Part shown: positions 50,901-58,929 of the stretch, in pieces
How the letters are laid out: the number at the start of each line of letters is the position of its first letter
How positions within the stretch are numbered: position 1 is the stretch's first letter
Assembly (NCBI GenBank): GCA_964017045.1
Contig: OZ024794.1
Location: forward strand, 56,867,108 to 56,931,107
Length of the DNA stretch: 64,000 bases
Source: Omphiscola glabra
Taxonomy: Eukaryota; Mollusca; Gastropoda; Lymnaeidae
Direction of reading: 5' to 3'
The notes under the pieces: generated by a model
Seen by the model: only the letters and a program-made list of their open reading frames with translations
What the model was told of the DNA's origin: nothing
Databases searched by the model: none
Program-made: the position numbers and the translations under genes

Positions 50901-53900
50901 TCTAATACACATAACATTACTCTAATACACATAACATTACTCTAATACACATAACATTACTCTAATACACATAACATTACTCTATTACACATAACATTAC
51001 TCTAATACACATAACATTACTCTAATACACATAACATTACTCTAATACACATAACATTACTCTAATACACATAACATTACTCTAATACACATAACATTAC
51101 TCTAATACACATAACATTACTCTAATACACATAACATTACTCTAATACACATAACATTACTCTAATACACATAACATTACTCTAATACACATAACATTAC
51201 TCTAATACACATAACATTACTCTAATACACATAACATTACTCTAATACACATAACATTACTCTAATACACATAACATTACTCTAATACACATAACATTAC
51301 TCTAATACACATAACATTACTCTAATACACATAACATTACTCTAATACACATAACATTACTCTAATACACATAACATTACTCTAATACACATAACATTAC
51401 TCTAATACACATAACATTACACAAATACACATAACATTACTCTAATACACATAACATTACTCTAATACACATAACATTACTCTAATACACATAACATTAC
51501 TCTAATACACATAACATTACTCTAATACACATAACATTACTCTAATACACATAACATTACTCTAATACACATAACATTACTCTAATACACATAACATTAC
51601 TCTAATACACATAACATTACTCTAATACACATAACATTACTCTAATACACATAACATTACTCTAATACACATAACATTACTCTAATACACATAACATTAC
51701 TCTAATACACATAACATTACTCTAATACACATAACATTACTCTAATACACATAACATTACTCTAATACACATAACATTACTCTAATACACATAACATTAC
51801 TCTAATACACATAACATTACTCTAATACACATAACATTACTCTAATACACATAACATTACTCTAATACACATAACATTACTCTAATACACATAACATTAC
51901 TCTAATACACATAACATTACTCTAATACACATAACATTACTCTAATACACATAACATTACTCTAATACACATAACATTACTCTAATACACATAACATTAC
52001 TCTAATACACATAACATTACTCTAATACACATAACATTACTCTAATACACATAACATTACTCTAATACACATAACATTACTCTAATACACATAACATTAC
52101 TCTAATACACATAACATTACTCTAATACACATAACATTACTCTAATACACATAACATTACTCTAATACACATAACATTACTCTAATACACATAACATTAC
52201 TCTAATACACATAACATTACTCTAATACACATAACATTACTCTAATACACATAACATTACTCTAATACACATAACATTACTCTAATACACATAACATTAC
52301 TCTAATACACATAACATTACTCTAATACACATAACATTACTCTAATACACATAACATTACACAAATACACATAACATTACACAAATACACTCAAAATTAC
52401 ATAAATACACATACCATTACATAAATTCCCATAACATTACATTGGGGTGGAGGTTGGGGTGGAGGTTGGGGTGGAGGTTGGGGTGGAGGTTGGGGTGGAG
52501 GTTGGGGTGGAGATTGGGGTGGAGGTTGGGGTGGAGGTTGGGGTGGAGGTTGGGGTGGAGATTGGGGTGGAGATTGGGGTGGAGGTTGGGGTGGAGATTG
52601 GGGTGGAGGTTGGGGTGGAGGTTGGTGTGGAGATTGGGGTGGAGGTTGGGGTGGAGATTGGGGTGGAGGTTGGGGTGGAGATTGGGGTGGAGGTTGGGGT
52701 GGAGATTGGGGTGGAGGTTGGGGTGGAGGTTGGGGTGGAGGTTGGGGTGGAGGTTGGGGGTGGAGGTTGGGTGGAGGTTGGGTGGAGGTTTGGGTGAAGG
52801 TTGGGGTGGAGGTTGGGGTGGAGGTTGGGGTGGAGGTTGGTGTGGAGATTGGGGTGGAGGTTGGTGTGGAGATTGGGGTGGAGGTTGGGGTGGAGGTTGG
52901 GGTGGAGGTTGGGGGTGGAGGTTGGGTGGAGGTTGGGGTGAAGGTTGGGGTGGAGGTTGGTGTGGAGATTGGGGTTGAGATTGGGTGGAGGTTGGGGGTG
53001 GAGGTTGGGGTGGAGATTGGGGTGGAGATTGGGGTGGAGATTGGGTGGATGTTGGGGGTGGAGGTTGGGGGGTGAGTATTATTTCATAAAATGTATGTTC
53101 AAGGATGAAGCTTCCTCGTCATGTAAATTCCAGCGCTACTATTTTCGTGTCTTTATAATAAAATTGTAAAAAAAATATTTAAAAAAAAAAAACAACTGTT
53201 ACATGAGAGGTACCCATTCTCTTGGTCATTCCTGCCCCCCAGCAGTACACCAGACGGTTACTTTTTAAGTTATCGCCAGCATAATAAGCGCGCCCCACCC
53301 CACCTTCCCCAGCGAGATTGGGTCGCCATTAATATTTCCTTTTTAAAATTACCACCGTTACTAGGAGCCGATGACACAAAGTAGGAACCAAAGACTAACC
53401 ACAGTCGAACCAAAGATTAACCACAGTCGAACCAAAGACTAACCACAGTCGAACCAAAGACTAACCACAGTCGAACCAAAGACTAACCACAGTCGATTTC
53501 AGGGTCATGTTCCATTGCCGAAAACACCGCAAGCTACTTTCACGTCATAAGGGAAAAAAATCAATGTATGACATCTATTTTGGAAAACCGGGCAAAAATT
53601 GAGCCTTTGCTCAGTATGCCCTTGCTAGAGTACATCCTTCCATCCCATTGTCCCTAACAGAAGGGCCGCCTCATACCTCCTTCCATCACTTAGCCCCTAA
53701 TAGAGGGCCACCTCATGTGTCACAGATTTCATGCGTTGCTCGAATATGCAACAAAATAATGTGCCCCTGGTGAGCGCATGGGGCGTAGCAGCGCCCACCG
53801 TCAGATTTGCCCGGTAAGTGCATGCGACATAGCAGCGCCCACCGTAATAGTTGCCCCAATGAGCGCATGTTCCGTAACAGCGCCCACATTCAGATGTGCC

Positions 53901-56900
53901 CCGATTAGCGCATGTGTCCTTACAGCGCCCCCGTCAGTTGTGCCAGCACAGACATACGTGTCCGGAACCCCGAAGGTGGGGGGGGGGGGATGGGGGTCAG
54001 GAATGTGTGATAAAAATTCGACTTTAATGTCCATATTAAAAGGAATAATTAGCAATACATTTTGTTAACTGGTTTAGTTGATGTTTTGTTCATTGTTGAT
54101 CACGGTTTTCTTAGAGTTTCCATAAGGTTTTCTTAAGATTTAAAGGTTTTATTATTATAATTATTCTTTGTCCACAGTGAGCATTTTCCTCGTTTGCTGG
54201 ACACCATATTTTTTTATCCTGGCTTTCCTCTGGATCTCAAAGTGAGTATTGTATGCTCCAGAAAAAGAGCTATTAAATACTTAGAAGACAAAAAAAAAAA
54301 AAAAGAAAATGAAGCAAAGGGATTAGATAAATACCGCTACAATCCGAACCGTCGATATCACTCTGCCGCAATCACCCTGCCACAATCACCCTGCCACAAT
54401 CAGCCTGTCGCAATCACTCTGCCGCAATCACCCTGCCACAATCGCCCTGCCACAATCACCCTGCCACAATCAGCCTGTCGCAATCACCCTGCCGCAATCA
54501 CCCTGCCACAATCACCCTGTCACAATCACCCTGCCACAATCACCCGACCACATGAGACTATACAACAGTTTTCTGAATGTCAAACACTTTCATTTTTCTG
54601 GTCTCATGTTAAAATAAAGCTACTCTTAACACTATCTTAGCTTCTTAACGGAGTATATCACTATCACACGTAGAAACACATAGTAAAACTACCTTGACAG
54701 TTACGTATCAAAGCAATGGTCAAAATTTATCTCTAACGTAACAAGCATGCTGGGGCTTGAGGTCACCAACAAATTATGCGACTTTTCAAAAAAAAAAATT
54801 CTTTTTTTTTTTACCATACTTGTAAAATTATTTTTTGTATCATTCATGAGAAACAAATATGCCATAATGAAGCACATCGTTAAAATGTATTCTTTTTATA
54901 ATACTCTCATGATGTTAAAAAAATATTTATGTCGATTGTATTTCGGTTGCTATGAACAGCTTTATAATTGAAAGGATTTAAATGTCCTACCATTTCAATG
55001 GAGTGGTGAATTGATATTTCAGATTACCCTTTGTTGTTGTTACAGGATTCATTGACCCAATGCCTCAGATTGGTTTCGTGTATATTTTTAAGCAACACAA
55101 AAATTGGTTGGGGGGGGGGGTTGCACAAGGTCTTATTTCTATTGATCGTATGTCAGCGGTTAGAGTTAATGCGCTTCAATTATTGATTTACATCACCAGG
55201 GAAAAAGCCATGCAGCTTGACCCCAAAGTTCAACGGTTTCTCTTTGTCTTCGCTGTGTCCAACGCCTGTTTTGACCCACTTGTTTATGGTGAGATTTACT
55301 TTTTCCTTCATACATTTTGGTTTTGAACAAAGTGGTTTTCTACTAATTTCCGTATACAGTAGACTGTAGCGTAGCAATTTGAGGGGGGGGGGGAATCTAG
55401 CGCCCCCCCCCCCCCCCGAAGAAAGTGGGGCCTTTTCATTAAAATATCCATTGGTTCAAATTACTTAAAAACAAACATTTTTTTTAAAAATAAAAGAATT
55501 TTTTTTTTTCATCAGTGTTAGTTCTGAAGATAAAAAAGTGATCACTACTTAAGATTAGGCAATATCAACAAAATGTCAGTCCGCCGCCCTTCTTGTCCAT
55601 TCCTTAAAGCATGTGTCAAACTCAAGGCTCGGGGGTGGGGGCACATCCGGTCCGGCCTACCATTATTTCAGACCCGAAGGGTCCTGACCGTCATACATTT
55701 ATGTATCCGGCCCGAGAGAGAATTTAAGGCAAAAATATTTTTAATGGCCCTGCAATATACAGTGCAAATCAAATGTCCTAATTATCAGCCTTGCCGAACG
55801 ATTAGGCTACTGGAGAGCGTTCTCGCTTCGACCAGAATAAGCGAAAATAAAAGTTGTGTAGTTAGTGGATGTTCTTCGTTACAGTAACCTATCAACGTTC
55901 ATTTGATCGCTATGGATTGGCGAATACAAAATGGAAGAAGTGTAGTTCCATATATATTACAATGAAATAGTATAGCAAGGTATGCTGAAGCTTGAATCAA
56001 AAGACTGGACAATAAGATGTGGACGTTTCGGCTTATAGCCTTCTTCAGCGAACAGGAAAAATTAAAACACGACAAGAAACATAACACATTTTTAAAAAAT
56101 ACAACAATTTTCTGTGATGAAGATTAACAGATCATCACATAGGAGTCGTCTCACTGGTGAACACTTGCAGTCCATCATGAGAATCTCAATGACACAGAAC
56201 ATCACACAGGAGTCAACCCACTTATGGACACTTGCAGTCCATCATGAGAATCTCAATGACACAGAACATCACACAGGAGTCGTCTCACTGGTGGACACTT
56301 GCAGTCCATCATGAGAATCTCAATGACACAGAACATCACACAGGAATCGTCCCACTGATGGACACTTGCAGTCCATCATGAGAATCTCAATGACACAGAA
56401 CATCACACAGGAATCGTCCCACTGATGGACACTTGCAGTCTATCATGAGAATCTCAATGACACAGAACGTCACTCCCAACATAAACGAACTTGTAGCCCA
56501 GAAAATATGTCAAATATCCAGCTCCGACAAATGGGCATAAGAGGGAAAATGGTTATGCCAATGATTTTTATTATTTTAGTTAAATACTTTTTCCGTTTTA
56601 ATTTATATGAATTTTTAAAAAAAAGTTTTAATTTTCCGCTTATTAATTGTTTATCCTGTTTGGCCCGCAACCTTACACATGATTTGAGTTTTGGCCCGCA
56701 ACCTTACATGTGATTTGAGTTTCGGCCCGCAACCTTACATGTGATTTGAGTTTTGGCCCGCCGAGCGGTTGAGTTTGACAACCCTGTCTTAAAGTGTGGC
56801 GCAGATCAAAAAGGAATGCTGTAGAAAGAAGGGAGCGGTCTGAGACGGTGTCTGTTGCATGATGATTATCCGAAGCCAAAAAATGGAGTCCCAACGTGCC

Positions 56901-58697
56901 AAAGAAATCATGCAGGGCGCAACTAGAGGAGGGAGAAGAAGAGAAAGACAGAGAAAAAGATGGGACGATAACATCAAAGAGTGGACGGGATTAAAACTAG
57001 GCGATGCTGTGCGTAGTGCAGAAGACCGAGAGGAATGGAAAAGGGTAGTTTTCATGTCATCCGTGGCGCCCCAACGGTCCAAGGACTAAGGGACATGAAG
57101 TTGATGAACGTGTGTCTGGTATGTGTCTGGTATGTGTCTGGTATGTGTCTGGTATGTGTCTGGTATGTGTCTGGTATGTGTCTGGTATGTGTCTGGTATG
57201 TGTCTGGTATGTGTCTGGTATGTGTCTGGTATGTGTCTGGTATGTGTCTGGTATGTGTCTGGTATGTGTCTGGTATGTGTCCGGGAGGCTGTGAAATTAT
57301 GATGAATATCTTATTTCTTTTTCGGACTAATTTAAAAAAAAATATTTATGAAGTCGTACAGACAGCAGAAAAGTTTACCGTAAATATAAATTACAGAGTA
57401 TTATTACTGTTTATTAACAACCACTAACAAAGAATTTGTATATTTACACCCGGGTCAAAGGAACCTAACTTTCCTCTGGTTTCTCTGTTCGCACTCAGAT
57501 TAAATGTCAAATCACGAAAACAGCCTTGCTTTTTGAAATAAAAAATAAAAAATTATGTGGAGTATATTTAGCCTGCTTTCCTGACCGTTCCCACACTTTC
57601 ATTCGATTTCCTACCCACACCTCCAAATGAATGTAACGGTACAATATACATACAGACACACACACATACACGCGCATATATATATTATATATATATATAT
57701 ATATATAAATATATATCACACATGTTGGTTGTCCAAGTGTTTCAAATTTAAAAGAAAAAACAAAACAAAACTATAACAACACATAATCAAACAACACTTG
57801 ATTATATAACAACACATGATCATATAACAACACATGATCATATAACAACACATGATCATATAACAACACATGATCATATAACAACACATGATCGAAATCT
57901 GGCTACGTTACTGACGCCGTCAAGCTCCCGGATCACCATTGGCTTAGGAGGACATGACAGAGCATTGACCATTTTAAAATCCTTTATATTAACTTTGATT
58001 TTGTTTGTGGCTTGTGTGGCAAAAATCGTCGCACGGCTAATTGAGCGACTTCCCATCATGCTATTGAGCTGACACTTGGCACATAGACTCGTTGCCGATC
58101 ACGAAACATTCTATCAAATGTTCAGTTCCCCCAAACAGACAAACTCCAACTCCACAAAAATCAGTTTTTTTCCTATTTTTTCAATGAGACCAGGAAGGCA
58201 ATATCGTAGGCACATTTTCTGAAATCGTTGGTGAGACAAAAATGCGCTGTAAAAGTGGGTGGGACAATACAATATTAATATAGTTCATTGGGCGTGAAAA
58301 AAATGTGCGGTTGTGAGCCTTATGGGGTAAGGGTGAGCACTAATTGGGATTCTTTTAAAGTGCGTTACTTGTATGCTTGTTTTGTCAAATTTTGAGCCTC
58401 ACCCTTATTGCTCGGTATTACATTTTATAAAGGATTTATGCGAAAAACTTTGTTTTAGTGTTTGTTTAATTTTAACCCATTGAAGCCATCTAGTACTTAT
58501 TATTATTGCTATGTAGATCTAACATAGATGTGAGTGTAAACATACATATATCACTTAATACATACGAAATAGTGAAACTGTATATTGTTCTCTTTGTCCC
58601 AGGAATGTTCACATCAACATTTATGACACGAGCCAGACAGTGGCGGGCCTACATCCACCAAAGGTTCACAAGACAATCCACCTTTACAGCAACATGA
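32546..58697 (+). CDS. GnRH/AKH/corazonin-superfamily GPCR, 8 coding exons, 418 aa
   Basis: This is a complete rhodopsin-class neuropeptide receptor assembled from eight exons: 32546-32994, 33881-34058, 42866-43042, 44651-44735, 45373-45492, 54178-54241, 55200-55288 and 58603-58697. They sum to 1257 nt (418 codons plus stop). All introns are GT-AG and every junction phase matches (2,0,0,1,1,2,1). Approximate membrane segments are 78-103, 113-134, 150-172, 192-211, 239-266, 332-356 and 368-388. Visible hallmarks are GN (95), the LTIADL motif (D122), C149 and C227 for the ECL1-ECL2 disulfide, [11 protein letters not shown] (DRY at 173-175), W196, P254, CWTPY (343-347) and DPLVY (383-387). DPxxY rather than NPxx[18 protein letters not shown] in TM3 and [11 protein letters not shown]...QCVTFNFFP in ECL2 are the signature of the GnRH/AKH/corazonin receptor group. 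Family knowledge predicts a plasma-membrane, Gq-type peptide receptor. I cannot tell GnRH from corazonin or AKH receptor by eye. The N-terminus carries N-glycosylation sequons at N12, N34 and N57. Confidence 0.92.
33881..34058 (+). CDS. Receptor exon 2: TM3, ICL2, TM4
   Basis: The acceptor atcatttcag ends at 33880. The exon completes R150 and reads [19 protein letters not shown], then [13 protein letters not shown], then TM4 with W196 and ending SSFPQ at Q209. The donor caa|gtgagt begins at 34059. DRY at 173-175 is the G-protein coupling motif. The run RAFGFYLSS is very typical of GnRH/AKH/corazonin receptors. The open frame runs on into the intron past the donor and should not be taken as coding. 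Confidence 0.94.
34863..37338 (+). mobile_element. hAT transposon, 2476 bp, perfect 8-bp target duplication
   Basis: It starts CAGTGTTTTTCAACATGTGG and ends AAGGTTGAAAACCCCTG, whose reverse complement CAGGGGTTTTCAACC matches the left end at 13 of 15 positions. Identical ccctaaac flanks it at 34855-34862 and 37339-37346. It carries a broken transposase (see next entry) on the + strand. It sits in receptor intron 2, in the same direction as the gene. Confidence 0.95.
35431..37145 (+). pseudogene. hAT transposase pseudogene (ZBED/Buster-like)
   Basis: The first frame, 35431-35697, encodes an N-terminus ending in VCVVCMEIL. An in-frame TAG (35698) then interrupts a BED-type finger that continues as [20 protein letters not shown] (C-x2-C ... 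H-x4-H). After a frameshift come [20 protein letters not shown] and, shifted again, [20 protein letters not shown], the first catalytic-aspartate region. 36299-36652 reads [19 protein letters not shown]...[11 protein letters not shown]. The last piece (about 36900-37140) resembles the C-terminal dimerisation segment. Several stops and frameshifts make it inactive; the closest named relatives I recall are ZBED5/FAM200-type hAT proteins. Confidence 0.85.
37412..37600 (+). pseudogene. Possible LINE C-terminal scrap
   Basis: The frame contains [20 protein letters not shown], reminiscent of the W-x-GH-x2-R segment near the C-terminus of non-LTR reverse transcriptases. It is only 62 codons, with no other support. 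Confidence 0.25.
38098..39210 (+). repeat. Dispersed repeat copy 2 (partner at 7.2-8.8 kb)
   Basis: It begins gtcaatatacccggctttgc and is collinear with 7165-8795 over about 1.1 kb. Around 39025-39090 it holds a single equivalent of the 43-bp unit that is expanded in copy 1. It lies in receptor intron 2. Confidence 0.75.
39515..40182. repeat. 45-bp minisatellite, about 15 copies
   Basis: The unit contains tgttcattcaaagctacact, gattgtaccggtctctgtcg and tcaaa. 45 is divisible by 3, so frames stay open for over 200 codons. One unit near 39715 lacks 14 bases, which moves the peptide repeat to another frame. It lies in receptor intron 2. Confidence 0.96.
40183..41235. other. Unassigned part of receptor intron 2
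   Basis: A CA run lies at about 40352-40372. I see no gene or element here. Confidence 0.5.
41240..41832. repeat. 20-bp minisatellite, about 29 copies
   Basis: The unit is cagtcagcttgcgatgacgt with variation at the last six bases (gacgt, gacat, gccgt, gccat). It is in receptor intron 2. Confidence 0.96.
42455..42765. repeat. 20-bp minisatellite, about 15 copies
   Basis: The unit is tgtctctgtataactggggt with variants tggtgt and tctcgg. It lies about 100 bp upstream of receptor exon 3. Confidence 0.96.
42866..43042 (+). CDS. Receptor exon 3: ECL2, TM5
   Basis: This exon of exactly 59 codons encodes residues 210-268. The acceptor is gatatttcag, ending at 42865, and the donor is aag|gttagt at 43043. 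ECL2 reads [10 protein letters not shown] then [17 protein letters not shown], with C227 the disulfide partner of C149. TM5 carries P254 and Y262. The ECL2 wording is the strongest family-specific signal in the gene. It follows an 8.8 kb intron that contains a hAT transposon and three minisatellites. Confidence 0.94.
44335..44628. repeat. 23-bp CT/CA minisatellite next to exon 4 acceptor
   Basis: The unit is ctctcacccacacacatctc plus tgt or tgc, about 13 copies. It ends about 22 nt before the exon 4 acceptor. The array and its flank contain no AG dinucleotide. Confidence 0.95.
44651..44735 (+). CDS. Receptor exon 4: first part of ICL3
   Basis: This 85-nt exon encodes residues 269-296 plus one base: a basic, hydrophilic stretch ([19 protein letters not shown]...RIGA) as expected for intracellular loop 3. 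The acceptor is ccccaagcacag, ending at 44650, and the donor g|gttagt begins at 44736. Phases fit both neighbours. A nearby alternative acceptor (cccag at 44658) cannot be excluded because loop sequence is weakly conserved. A pyrimidine/CA minisatellite lies about 25 nt upstream of the acceptor. Confidence 0.8.
44873..45048. mobile_element. MITE-like element, family member B
   Basis: The ends gtcagttcacacgatcaaat and, inverted, gtcggttcacacgattaaat match at about 20 of 22 positions. The inner gaacgcactattttctg is shared with member A at 11.6 kb. It fills about a quarter of receptor intron 4. Confidence 0.7.
45373..45492 (+). CDS. Receptor exon 5: end of ICL3, start of TM6
   Basis: The acceptor tgtttgcag ends at 45372. 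The exon encodes residues 297-336 plus one base. It ends with [14 protein letters not shown], the conserved basic entry into TM6 of this receptor group. The donor is ctag|gtattt at 45493, which is weak at positions +4 to +6. A 76-77-bp minisatellite starts at this donor. Reading past the donor adds two codons and then a stop. Confidence 0.88.
45493..45886. repeat. 76-77-bp tandem repeat starting at exon 5 donor
   Basis: Five copies contain ggtcctaacctgtagccagt, cggttctttcggggccccc and cgtgtccctgttattgta. Equivalent points lie at 45504, 45581, 45657, 45733 and 45810. The first copy starts with the receptor's own donor gtatttaaataagg; later copies have gtatacgtgagtaagg in that place. Confidence 0.93.
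46041..52440. repeat. 20-bp satellite, about 6.4 kb, roughly 318 copies
   Basis: The monomer is cataacattactctaataca. The left edge (46041-46080) has diverged founder-like units (cattacagaaaatcacacaa) and the right edge (52360-52440) has diverged ones with ataaat; the centre is nearly identical copy to copy. A variant monomer with cacaaataca recurs, mostly every 7-8 or 14-15 monomers between 47.4 and 50.2 kb. The + strand has only one G that I noticed (49845). It lies in receptor intron 5. Confidence 0.97.
52441..53075. repeat. 12-bp G-rich array, about 50 copies
   Basis: The unit is ttggggtggagg, with variants gat for ggt and one-base losses or gains in the second half. It joins directly onto the 20-bp satellite. 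Each unit has G4, G2 and G2 runs, so the + strand (the RNA sense) can form G-quadruplexes. Long open frames here are repeat read-through. Confidence 0.95.
53388..53498. repeat. 22-bp tandem repeat, about 5 copies
   Basis: The unit is aaccaaagactaaccacagt plus cg. Confidence 0.93.
53620..53945. repeat. Degenerate repeats of about 50 bp
   Basis: A pair of about 48-bp units (catccttccatc ... agggccgcctcat) at 53632-53718 is followed by four units of about 52 bp built on gagcgcatg, cgtaacagcgcccac and ttgcccc at 53765-53945. Confidence 0.75.
54178..54241 (+). CDS. Receptor exon 6: TM6
   Basis: This 64-nt micro-exon has acceptor tttgtccacag, ending at 54177, and donor aa|gtgagt at 54242. It encodes V337 to S357 and two bases of K358, reading [25 protein letters not shown] is the class A CWxP motif. 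Its phase (enters 1, leaves 2) matches exons 5 and 7 exactly. It is too short for an ORF scan to recognise, but it is required to give the receptor a sixth membrane segment. Confidence 0.92.
54355..54548. repeat. 14-bp tandem repeat, about 14 copies
   Basis: The unit is caatcaccctgcca with a few g/t variants. It is in receptor intron 6, 110 bp after the TM6 exon. Confidence 0.93.
55200..55288 (+). CDS. Receptor exon 7: ECL3 and TM7
   Basis: The acceptor tacatcaccag ends at 55199 and has only a weak pyrimidine tract. The exon encodes [19 protein letters not shown] and then [10 protein letters not shown] (residues 359-387). The donor atg|gtgaga begins at 55289. The string [10 protein letters not shown] and the DPLVY motif are typical of this peptide receptor group. 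An upstream acceptor-like site at 55044 joins to exon 6 with a quick in-frame stop, so it is not used for the full receptor. Confidence 0.92.
56022..56048 (-). ncRNA. Hammerhead-ribozyme-like core
   Basis: The minus strand reads CTGAAGA-AGGCTATAAGCC-GAAA-CGTC. The CUGANGA box, a GGCU/AGCC stem II with small loop, GAAA and a short ACGU helix III followed by C are in the right order. Minimal type I hammerheads with very short helix III are known from Penelope-like retroelements. The first stem II position is A opposite C, and I see no good stem I pairing, so it may be dead. A related, more decayed copy is at 31.27 kb. Confidence 0.35.
56134..56475. repeat. 67-bp tandem repeat, about 5 copies
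   Basis: The unit contains catcacacaggagtcgtc, ggacacttgcagtccatcat and gagaatctcaatgacacaga. It is nested in the hAT element. Confidence 0.93.
56665..56762. repeat. 30-bp repeat at the hAT element's right end
   Basis: Three to four copies of ttggcccgcaaccttacatg plus tgatttgagt, apparently a tandem growth of the element's own terminal region. Confidence 0.85.
56830..57090 (+). pseudogene. C-terminal tail of a non-LTR retrotransposon
   Basis: The frame 56859-57089 reads [20 protein letters not shown] then [19 protein letters not shown], the typical end of a family of non-LTR reverse transcriptases, followed by a short gap and an 11-bp tandem repeat in the tail position. The rest of the element is absent. 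Confidence 0.8.
57108..57282. repeat. 11-bp tandem repeat, about 16 copies
   Basis: The unit is tgtctggtatg, nearly perfect. It follows the LINE tail directly and may be an expanded 3' tail. Confidence 0.96.
57765..57892. repeat. 18-bp repeat with palindromic core, about 6 copies
   Basis: The unit is aacaacacatgatcatat; tgatca is self-complementary. A short AT/TATA microsatellite lies just upstream at 57676-57715. Confidence 0.93.
58195..58470 (-). repeat. Dispersed repeat copy (inverted partner at 22.0 kb)
   Basis: The reverse complement is collinear with 21960-22265. It ends about 130 bp before receptor exon 8. Confidence 0.75.
58603..58697 (+). CDS. Receptor exon 8: helix 8 and short C-terminal tail
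   Basis: The acceptor ctctttgtcccag has a good pyrimidine tract. The exon completes G388, adds 30 residues rich in R, Q and T, and ends at TGA 58695-58697. It begins [20 protein letters not shown], which is amphipathic and basic like helix 8. The tail is short, with no palmitoylation cysteine seen and only scattered Ser/Thr for arrestin recruitment. Confidence 0.85.
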
Positions 58698-58903
58698 ATC
58701 AAATGCATACAACATTACCAGAGTATTTCGCAATTATTGCTTCCTCTGCTATAAATGGATTTCTTCGTGACTTTTTGTTTTTCAAATGCAATCATGCATC
58801 GGTCAGAGCTTCGAGTCGCTAACAAAGTGTGTTCAACAAATTCGCCTTAATAATGCCATTTTTTTAAAAACATTGAAATGAATAGGACTTCTACACAAAA
58901 AAG

Positions 58904-58909
58904 AATAAA
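58904..58909 (+). terminator. Candidate poly(A) signal of the receptor gene
   Basis: A canonical AATAAA lies 207 nt after the receptor stop codon. It is the nearest clean match downstream of the stop. Cleavage would be expected some 10-30 nt further on. The region is AT-rich, so a chance match is possible. Confidence 0.5.
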
Positions 58910-58929
58910 TATAAAAATCGCCTCTACGT

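Larger units (their letters stand above)
55610..56786. mobile_element. hAT element, 1177 bp, non-autonomous
   Basis: It starts CATGTGTCAAACTCAAGGCT and ends GAGTTTGACAACCCTG; reversed, the right end reads CAGGGTTGTCAAACTCAACC. The flanks ccttaaag (55602-55609) and tcttaaag (56787-56794) are an 8-bp duplication with one mismatch. No transposase is seen. It contains nested repeats and sits in receptor intron 7. Confidence 0.85.

Noticed and set aside
46041..52440. CRISPR-like array
   Set aside because: The repeats are head to tail without unique spacers, in a eukaryotic intron. It is a satellite.
15955..52440. Common origin of the 19-bp and 20-bp satellites because both contain taacatta
   Set aside because: Only about eight bases are shared and the rest of the monomers differ; chance is the simpler reading.
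52442..53169. GW/GWRL and VEVG repeat proteins
   Set aside because: These are read-through of the 12-bp G-rich intron array in three frames.
55044..55199. Alternative start of receptor exon 7 at 55044
   Set aside because: Joining exon 6 to this acceptor gives a stop after two codons.
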